From: Serripes groenlandicus
Lineage: Eukaryota > Mollusca > Bivalvia > Cardiida > Cardiidae
Direction: 5' to 3'
NCBI GenBank assembly: GCA_031761405.1
Contig: JASEVX010000082.1
Coordinates: 622,501-686,500 of the forward strand
DNA: 64,000 bases
In this document: piece after piece, positions 57,553-64,000 of the stretch
How the letters are laid out: every line of letters begins with the position of its first letter
Numbering within the stretch: position 1 is the first letter of the stretch
Notes under the pieces: model-generated
Told to the model about the DNA's origin: nothing
The model's input: the letters and a program-made list of their open reading frames with translations, nothing else
Databases searched by the model: none
Program-made: the position numbers and the translations under genes

Positions 57553-58135
57553 CGAATACGATCTCGTGGACTCACGGAAGGTGTACAAGTGAAATCCATA
57601 AGAGGGGCACAGCTGTACCATATACGGAAAGAACTGTCGGAAATGAAAGTGGAATACTTTGATAATGTCATAATTCAAGGAGGGGGAAATGACGTCAATA
57701 AACGCCGTGATATTGAAGCCATGGAAACGATTTTGTCGAGATTACCGAGGAAATCACCCAAAACTGAAATTTATTTGTCTGAAGTAACCACAAGATACGA
57801 TACGGATGTACATGACATTAACTCTGTGATACGCGATGTATGCCTTACATACAGAGCGAATCTGATCCAAACAACCCAGTACATTCGATCAGTGAATTCT
57901 CAACAATACTGGCGAGACATAATCCACCTTTCCGATCGTAATACATCAGATCTTCTTAGAACATATGATAGATATGTGCCAATACTAAAAGAGGATACCG
58001 AATGATAGGTGCTTTTACTGTGGTGAGCGTGGTCACACAACAGAAAAATGCCGTCATGGTATGAAAGTTGAGTGTTTCAATTGCGGGAATTCAGGACACA
58101 AGTACAGCAATTGTCGCTTTGAAAAATCAAATTAG
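57553..58135 (+). pseudogene. Retrotransposon ORF1: SGNH esterase-like domain plus CCHC knuckles
   Basis: The frame 57553-58005 has IRGAQLYHIRKELSEMKVEY, then IIQGGGNDVNKR, with GGND as the SGNH block III, and near its end YWRDIIHLSDRNT, with a DxxH typical of block V (Asp-Ile-Ile-His). Esterase-type ORF1 proteins occur in CR1/L2-like LINEs. The block I Ser is not visible, because the piece starts downstream of it. After TGA at 58003 a plus-one frame gives two CX2CX4HX4C zinc knuckles (CFYCGERGHTTEKC and CFNCGNSGHKYSNC) ending at a TAG at 58133-58135. A one-base frameshift separates them. The knuckles would bind element RNA. Confidence 0.75.
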
Positions 58136-58439
58136 AAATTCGGCTATCATGTCAATGCCGAACAAGATGCCATATGCATAAGGAACATTTTTCAAATGTT
58201 AACGTTTCTTTGCACAGAATGTAATGTTTCAAAATGTGTTTGTACAGAAAATGACATGACAAAGAAAATCCGATTTCAAATACAGAAATTGTTTGCCCAT
58301 CTCAAGGAGTAGGACATAAATCATTTTTAAATAATTGTAAATCAGAAGCTACGGTTTCAAATTTAGATTATCGTCTTCTATTAACAAAAGTAACAATGAA
58401 ATTAACTCAAATTCATCAAAACTTAAATTACCGAAAAGA

Positions 58440-59201
58440 GGATTAAAGATTGCGAACCTGAACATTTGTCATATATCAAACAAATTCGATGAAATTCTTC
58501 TTCTACTAAATGAACCAAACAGCTTAGACATTTTAGGCCTATGTGAAACTTTTTTAGATATTAAAACTAATGATTCTCTTCTGTCTATAAATAATTATAC
58601 GTTTGAAAGGAAGGATCGACAGGGGAAATCTGGAGACGGGATTCTTGTTTGTATATCAAATTCTGTCAATTTTAGAAGAAGAGCTGTTATCGAGATCACT
58701 AACAATGAAAGCATCTGGTTGGAAATACGTCTACCGCATACTTAACCGTTTATTACCTGAGTTATATACCGACCTCCGTCTGAAAATATAGACTGGTTCG
58801 AAAAGTTGAACAAGGAAATAGAGATAGCATCTTCGGACTCTCAAACAGAATTAATCATGTTAGGTGACTTTAATATAGACCTTTTCAAAAATGTTCCACA
58901 ACACTGGACAGATATGGTTGAACTATACAACTTAACACAACTCATAAAAACACCAACACGAATGACTGACAAAAGGCAAACATTAGTTGATCACATTTAT
59001 ACCAACAAACCAGAAAATGTTTGTGGTGTTAACGTACCTGTTTATGCTATTTCGGACCATTATCCTGTTTGTATGACGCGGAATATTTCAAAGGAAAAAA
59101 CGGGTGGGCGACATATTGAAATTAAGTATCGTGATTTTAAACGATTTGATGAAAACGCTTTAAAAGCAGAACTTACAAGTATGCCATCTTTGTTTTCTTA
59201 A
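58440..59201 (+). pseudogene. Retrotransposon ORF2: endonuclease domain
   Basis: An exonuclease-endonuclease-phosphatase domain starts GLKIANLNICHISNKFDEIL and has DILGLCETFLD with the catalytic Glu. ERKDRQGKSGDGILVCIS follows. Two in-frame stops (TAA at 58743, TGA at 58758) interrupt it. The same frame then resumes VIYRPPSENIDW, LIMLGDFNIDLF (GDFN motif) and LVDHIYTNKP with AISDHYPV (catalytic SDH). Domain order and motifs are complete. In a live element it nicks the target DNA to prime reverse transcription. Confidence 0.85.
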
Positions 59202-59775
59202 TAAACTACACATAAACAAGTCGTCAGGAATAGATAACATCGGGCCAGACTTGCGGCACAATATATTTCAAAGTCATTAATTTACATATTTAATTAAAGC
59301 ATAAAGACAGGTATTTTTCCGAATTCGTTGAAATCAGCTAAAGTAACACCTATTTTCAAAGCTGGTGATAAGAGTGCCCAAACAATTATAGACCTATATC
59401 TGTTCTTCCAACTTTATCAAAAATATTTGAAAAACTTATTCTCCGTCCCGTCAATTGTTTGAAGACTTAAAATTGCTAAATATTTTCAAAAGGATAGACT
59501 ACAATAAAGGAATGCTCCTCTTTAAAATAACAAAAGGCACTGCCCCACCATATTTTGATAAATATTTCAAATGCAAAACGAATGAAAACTACTGTTTAAG
59601 GTCGCAATCAAATCAATTTCTTCACTTACCTTAATACAGAAATGAGTTATATAAAAGAGGCTTTAAATATTCCGGTGCAGGTCTTTGGAACAGTTTGCCA
59701 CTTAACTTGAAACAATCTGAAAATGTTTTTAAATTTAAAGATAAATGAAAAATGTATCTTTCTAACACGTAATAT
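59202..59775 (+). pseudogene. Retrotransposon ORF2: internally deleted reverse transcriptase
   Basis: N-terminal RT pieces are NKSSGIDNIGPD (59215-59250) and AKVTPIFKAGDKSAQ with PISVLPTLSKIFEKLI (59337-59440). The sequence then jumps at about 59455 to the C-terminal tail: MLLFKITKGTAPPYFDKYF and GFKYSGAGLWNSLPLNLKQ (59655-59720), typical of CR1/Jockey-like RT ends. The palm domain with YADD is absent. Small frameshifts occur as well. Confidence 0.8.
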
Positions 59776-59784
59776 GTTAAGTTA

Positions 59785-59823
59785 TTGAGAGAGAGAAATA
59801 AAGAGAGAGATAGAGAGAGAGAC

Positions 59824-59880
<57 letters not shown>

Positions 59881-59975
59881 TATAGAGAGACAGAGAAAGA
59901 TAGATAAAGAAAGAGATATAGATAGATGGAGAGAGATATAGAAAGGGAGAGTGTGAGAGAGAAGGAGAGGGGGAA
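59785..59975. repeat. (GA)n microsatellite
   Basis: GA runs with GACA and GATA interruptions, pure at 59828-59875. Confidence 0.95.
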
Positions 59976-60194
59976 GAGATCTTTTTAATAAAAGAGCTTA
60001 CTATTTATAATGCTGACACTCAACTGTCCATATGTTTAAATTGTTTGTTTGTTTGATTCCTAAGGCAGTTATATTATGATTGTATTTGTAATTCGGATAT
60101 CGTTTTAAAAGGCATCATGGGAGACTAGTGTTAACTCACTAAAATCACCTTCTTAAAATAAAGTATTATTATTATTATAATTATTATTATGTCA

Positions 60195-61050
60195 TGGCGA
60201 ATTTTCCGTCGTACGTGCGTGCTTGCGTCAACTGTTTGCTTCTCCTCCATATCACTTAGCCAATTGGGATGAAACTGCATAGGAAGCATCCTCTCAATGT
60301 CCTCTCCGAAATTCCCTCAAATTGTTTGGATCCTCGAAAATCATTGTCTAAAAAACATGGCCGCCAGACGGAGGGGCGATTTTGCCTTATTTGCCTTATT
60401 TGGCTAAAGTGAAAACTTTAAAGCGACTGAAATCCAGATGGCACGAAAAAAAAAAATCGAAATCGCCCTAAATGTTATTCTTTATGTTATCCAAGAAAAA
60501 CCAGGGTAGAAAATGTATCGTATTTTAACAATAAAGTGAACTTGAGTCGTTTTCAATTGTCCCGATGAAGGGGTTTCCTATTTAAAAATACTTACCCCGT
60601 TACTGACAGGGTAGAATTTGCGATGAAATAAGTATCGAAAACAAAACAATCTCACCGATTAAAGGGGTGTGTAATATGTCAGTTATCATATTTTAATGCC
60701 CCCAAATACAAAAATAACACTTATTTTCTTAAAATTGGAAATTTTATTTCTTTTCGACATTTGGGTATCTGGAGTTCAGTCGCTTTAAGAATATCTTCTC
60801 CTCCGAAAGCGTCAGGCCGATTTTCTGAAGAATTTTTAGAAATGTTCCTTGGGTGACCCTCTATCAAATTCCTTCAAGCCATGTTGATGGCTCGAAACAT
60901 TTCGCCGCCAGAGTGCGGGCTGTTTTGCCTTATATGGATATAGTGCAAACTTAAACAAATCATTGTAAGGCCCTTTTCTGATGCCACCTGGAGACAGCCT
61001 TTTTCAACCAGTCGATATGATTGGAACAAATTATGTAAGGGGTCACATTT
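60195..61050 (-). mobile_element. ACAAGAG-family element, minus strand, 3' and internal units
   Basis: Plus-strand sequence AAAAAACATGGCCGCCAGAC, CGATTTTGCCTTATTTG and GTGAAAACTTTAAA is the reverse complement of family units. After an insertion it resumes at 60789 with ATCTTCTCCTCCGAAAGCGT and CCTTGGGTGACCCTCTATCA. A second GCCGCCAGAGTGCGGGC unit follows at 60904. Confidence 0.65.
60418..60788. mobile_element. MITE with TTAAAGCGACTGAA termini, nested insertion
   Basis: The left end TTAAAGCGACTGAAATCCAG and the right end, the reverse complement of TTAAAGCGACTGAACTCCAG, define a 371-base element. The host repeat reads GTGAAAACTT before and AAGAATATCTTCTCC after, so the insertion is at a TTAA site. 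The interior is non-coding. It is a second TTAA-type family, distinct from that at 28018. Confidence 0.8.
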
Positions 61051-61054
61051 CCGC

Positions 61055-61265
61055 ACACAAACCTTTTCTCTATTAAAGACGGTTTCTGGCGCCTTTGCTG
61101 CAGAAGACTTAGGAAAAGATTGTCGCCAAATGAACAAGTGTCATTATGAGAAAGTTATCCTTTTGCCAAACTGTTTGATAATAATAAATCGTTATACTTT
61201 GTATGAGTGAATCCATAGCTCATGTATAGGAATTTAGGGTATTTTATGATGTTAACACTTTTTTT
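61055..61265. mobile_element. Diverged palindromic MITE copy
   Basis: It has CTTTGCTGCAGAAGACTTAG, AAAGATTGTCGCCAAATGAA and TTATCCTTTTGCCAAACTGT, family sequence; both termini are lost. Confidence 0.55.
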
Positions 61266-61462
61266 GCGGGAAACGACGTCGCTCCATTTATTTGAGTAAT
61301 ATTCATTTTAATCTTAAATGTACTATTAGCAATTATTGTTGAATTCAAGATAAGGCATGATGTATCTAGCTACATTACACCAGTCATTCATTGCTTCATA
61401 TTAGGGATGGGAACGAATATTGAAAATGATATTCGAATATTCGTTTTGCTTATTCGAATATA
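61266..61462. other. ATTCG-rich sequence at LTR insertion site
   Basis: GAACGAATATTGAAAATGAT and ATTCGAATATTCG motifs form a simple palindrome-rich stretch. The LTR element inserted inside it, and it continues at 61799-61850. Confidence 0.45.
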
Positions 61463-61798
61463 TGTAACGTGCCGGGCTAAAGACGCAGAAGCTCCCTTCA
61501 GCGAAAAGTACCGAACGTTTTCGTTACACTACTTACCAATCCGAGAAGAATCGTCCCGAGTCTTGGCCTTGGAAACCCGTGGGTAAGGCAACTCCGGTAT
61601 GGCAGTTGTCATCATCCCACCGCTGCCACCAATGTAACGTGCAGGGCTAAAGACGCGGAAGATTCCTTCAGCGAAAAGTATGCTAAACCCTTAAGGGGTC
61701 CACTTGTCTTATATATGTAGCCTTAAACTCCATCAATTCGAAACGGTGATGTCAAATATATATATCAAATGCAACGTATACCGAACGTTTTCGTTACA
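61463..61798 (-). mobile_element. Miniature LTR retrotransposon remnant with tRNA-Leu primer site
   Basis: Two related terminal repeats, 61463-61528 (66 bases, internally deleted) and 61633-61798 (166 bases), both start TGTAACGTGC and end CGAACGTTTTCGTTACA. Between them are 104 bases. At 61614-61631 the plus strand reads ATCCCACCGCTGCCACCA, identical to the 3' end of eukaryotic tRNA-Leu with CCA. The minus strand is thus an 18-base primer binding site one base from the LTR at 61633-61798, which makes that the 5' LTR. A 4-base TATA target duplication flanks the element. There is no coding sequence. It is either a TRIM-like miniature or a deletion derivative of a gypsy-type element. Confidence 0.78.
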
Positions 61799-62730
61799 TA
61801 TATTCGTTTTTCGAATCGGATATCAGTATCCGATTTTAGGTTCATCCGAATTCATTCCTTTTTCAAATAATGTCAATTTTCCAAGTATAAGTGAAAGTAT
61901 TTGTTTACATATATATTGTATGTTTTCAACTGAACTCACACTGTCACAACTTTCAAGTTGATGTAAATCAAGAAAAAAAATCCCCTCGAAACGATAAACC
62001 GATTCGCAGCGTTTTCTGAGCCCTATATTCATTCAAGTGTCGCTAGTTTACCAAATTTAATCGCTTATATGAATTCGATTTTAAAGAAGTTAAAAGAGGA
62101 GAGCTGCAGACTTTTGAGACGTAATGCGATGCTAAATATGATTTATTTAATGGTTGCAATAGCTGTCTATGATGTTAACATCGACGGAACTTGCCTTTCA
62201 CTTTCGTAATTATATGCGACTGTCACTATTTGTACATGTGTGTTGATTCAAAAATATGGAACAAATCGGTCGTCAAGGTGATGTCTGGTTACACACGATA
62301 ATAACTCGAACGTACGCGGTTTATTCTCGACTGTCCCACATTTTGATTTTTGGGCTAAAAATCGATGTAGGACTATCGGGAAAAAATACAGGTAAGGTGT
62401 CGGCTAATCCCTGCCCGGGGCGAAGATATCACTACAGTTCGGTTCATTTAAAATTCCACTATATTGGTAACCATTTTTTATAAAACAGTATGTTACGAAT
62501 TATCAGAAAAAAGCTCTTGTTTGGTCCTCTTTTTGATATAACATAGGAATAAGGAAAATATCAAATTATTTAGAAAAACATATTTTAATTCAAATTAGGT
62601 AATTGAACTATTGTTTATAATACATACATTCAAATAACAAATAACAAATTAAACACATCATATAATCACATCGTCTGATCTGGGTTTTCACTGTTTTCAA
62701 TTTTGTTGAATATTTACTCAGTTTATAAAT
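61799..62730. other. No gene seen
   Basis: No motif-bearing frame. The 75-codon frame at 62256 has no support. Confidence 0.3.
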
Positions 62731-62732
62731 GG

Positions 62733-63546
62733 TTACATATGTAGACAATATGTTGCTCTGTCCGCATACTCAATTGCGCTAATGGACCCATCACGCAGGC
62801 GTTCCTTTAGGGATGCTAGTCGCGTGTCAATGTTTTCCGACTAGGAAAGCAAACATCAGAGGATACATCTGTCCGTCTATAAAACAATGCCATGTGTATA
62901 ACTGGTAGAACAGTCCCGGGCATGTGTAGAAGGTACCGTCAGCGTAGATTGTTCTGGCGTTGCATAGGTGCTCCAGATTTGTCTGCGTAGCGAACACGAG
63001 CATTCGGTTTTCTTCACCTTCGTCTATAAGCAGAAACTGCTCACCAGCTGACGTCTCTGTCCACTCCCCTTCCAGGCGTATGTCTTGTCTTCTTTTCGGA
63101 AGTACTGGTCTGTCTTTGCTTCGCTCACGATAAAGTTGAGACTTACATCCTTCAAAAGTCTGGATTCTTTTTACCAATTCAACAGATTGTTCATTCCAAT
63201 CCCGATTTCTGAGAGCTGATACCTCTTCTTTGTAAATTGTTGGAATAGGCGTTGTTTCTTTTCGACACCGTTTTCGCATCTTCTGCATCACATCGTCTGT
63301 TTCTATATGGAAATTGTCAGGCTCGTGGATATGGTGAGCGTTATGTCTGACGAGAATACCTTCTCTGGTTGTTACTCGTGATGGACAGGCACGGTTAGAA
63401 CATGTCCAGTACACCCTCTCTTCCCGTCGGCTCTTAATAACAAATTTGTGGCCATCAATAACCAGACTCATTCCGCCGCGCTGGTTCTTCACAAAATCTA
63501 GTCTTACTTGCGCGTTAGCCATGTTTTCAGTATGATGTAAAAACAA
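62733..63546 (-). pseudogene. FLYWCH/MULE transposase-like gene, truncated
   Basis: The 239-codon minus frame (63546-62827) has an N-terminal FLYWCH zinc finger at about residues 22-73: SLVIDGHKFVIKSRR, YWTCSNRACPSRV, then an HxxHxH-type end (HNAHHIHEP). At about 195-237 a MULE-type DDE transposase starts: IYADGTFYTCPGLFYQLYTW then YPLMFAFLVGKH, with the first catalytic Asp in DGTF. It then stops. The rest of the DDE core is missing. In another frame 62838-62733 reads LASLKERLRDGSISAIEYAD, ending at TAA, and could be the original C-terminal tail joined by an internal deletion; that is inference. The start may be the second Met (MANAQVRLDFV). Such genes derive from Mutator-like transposons. 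Confidence 0.7.
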
Positions 63547-63640
63547 TAATGATACTTTTCCCCAAAATTTTCAATTCAAGAAATGCATCAACAGTTTGTT
63601 CATTTATAATTAAGAGCATATAATTATATAATTTTCTTTA
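63547..63640. other. 5' flank of FLYWCH/MULE fragment
   Basis: AT-rich; no promoter motif stands out. Confidence 0.3.
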
Positions 63641-63905
63641 ATTTAATTGAATGTTTGTGCAAACAGTTTAGAAAGAAATGAAACAAAGGTGAAATTAATA
63701 AAGATCAAATATGAATTATAAGTGTGTTTTTTTGCAAACAAATGAAATTAATAAAGATCAAATAGTAAAGAAACCGCAATGAAACAAAGGTGAAAATACT
63801 GTGAAATTTACTATGTTTGTAGTGGAATAGGCATAAACTTAATTGAATGTTTGTGCAAACAGTAAAGAAACCGCAAATTTACTGTTTGTAGTGGAATGGG
63901 CATAA
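63640..63905. repeat. Cluster of short interleaved direct repeats
   Basis: AATTGAATGTTTGTGCAAAC occurs at 63647 and 63841. GAAATTAATAAAGATCAAAT occurs at 63690 and 63744. AGTAAAGAAACCGCAA occurs at 63765 and 63861. TTTGTAGTGGAAT(A/G)GGCATAA occurs at 63814 and 63885. It is a local patchwork duplication. Confidence 0.8.
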
Positions 63906-64000
63906 TAACAGGACTGTATTCTCACCTTTCCCTTACCTCTCTTTACCGCTCGTTATCCCACCGCACTAAGGGTAAATAGTAAAATCAAAATGTGGGACAA
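63906..64000. other. Window end, no feature
   Basis: Unique sequence with nothing recognised. Confidence 0.3.

Larger units (their letters stand above)
57546..60190 (+). mobile_element. Decayed non-LTR retrotransposon (CR1/L2-like)
   Basis: It holds, in order, an esterase-type ORF1, two CCHC knuckles, an apurinic-type endonuclease, an internally deleted reverse transcriptase, and a tail ending AAATAAAGTATTATTATTAT (60160-60185). A (GA)n microsatellite has grown at 59787-59970 near the coding end. It is 5'-truncated relative to a full element. It cannot move by itself, because the RT catalytic core is gone. Confidence 0.8.

Overview
The window is AT-rich, intron-bearing animal DNA. I think it comes from a bivalve mollusc. 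That rests on the repeats: tRNA-derived SINEs with a GCCGTGATATNACTGAAATAATGTTGAAAACGGCG-like 3' domain (paraphrased consensus), interspersed elements starting ACAAGAGGGCCATGATGGCC, and tandem units of the 'gaccttgaccttgaacca' type. I recognise these from clam and oyster sequence by memory, not from a search, and cannot name the species.

The only apparently intact protein genes are two intronless-CDS seven-transmembrane receptors on the minus strand, at 7308-8447 and 39850-40986. A third copy (44396-44724) is a pseudogene and a fourth survives as about 60 bases near 32050. Flanking DNA was copied with the receptors, so there are three paralogous blocks: 7.2-10.5 kb, 39.75-41.44 kb and 44.4-46.5 kb. 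A separate non-coding block of about 1.1-1.4 kb also occurs three times (15.84-17.27 kb inverted; 35.75-37.14 kb; 52.39-53.46 kb). Together they make the window a mosaic of local duplications.

Almost everything else is mobile-element debris. In order: a Tc1-like transposase remnant (0.64-1.07 kb); a tandem array of SINE heads (3.75-4.29 kb); an ACAAGAG-type element (5.88-6.9 kb); a dead THAP-domain gene with one intron (10.55-11.48 kb); tandem repeats (12.9-14.75 kb); a 5.9 kb foldback structure with 525-base terminal inverted repeats (21.88-27.79 kb); a CR1-like reverse transcriptase remnant split by a palindromic TTAA-flanked MITE (27.86-29.27 kb); a DIRS-like remnant (30.56-31.79 kb); a 37-base minisatellite (32.46-32.97 kb); further ACAAGAG elements (34.2, 37.7, 41.5-43.9, 60.2-61.0 kb); a second, different non-LTR reverse transcriptase remnant (38.37-39.54 kb); large CT/GA microsatellites (47.7, 54.5-56.2, 59.8 kb); a decayed non-LTR element with esterase, CCHC, endonuclease and RT pieces (57.55-60.19 kb); a miniature LTR element with a tRNA-Leu primer site (61.46-61.80 kb); and a FLYWCH/MULE transposase fragment (62.73-63.55 kb).

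The 200-N gap at 51221-51420 is flanked by two copies of the same 1.3 kb that differ almost only by short indels. This looks like an assembly artefact, not biology. I found no bacterial-type operon, CRISPR, or convincing functional RNA gene. No clearly new molecular system is visible. The best leads are the receptor family with its conserved upstream splice site, the 5.9 kb foldback, the triplicated TATAAATAG-containing block and the miniature LTR element.
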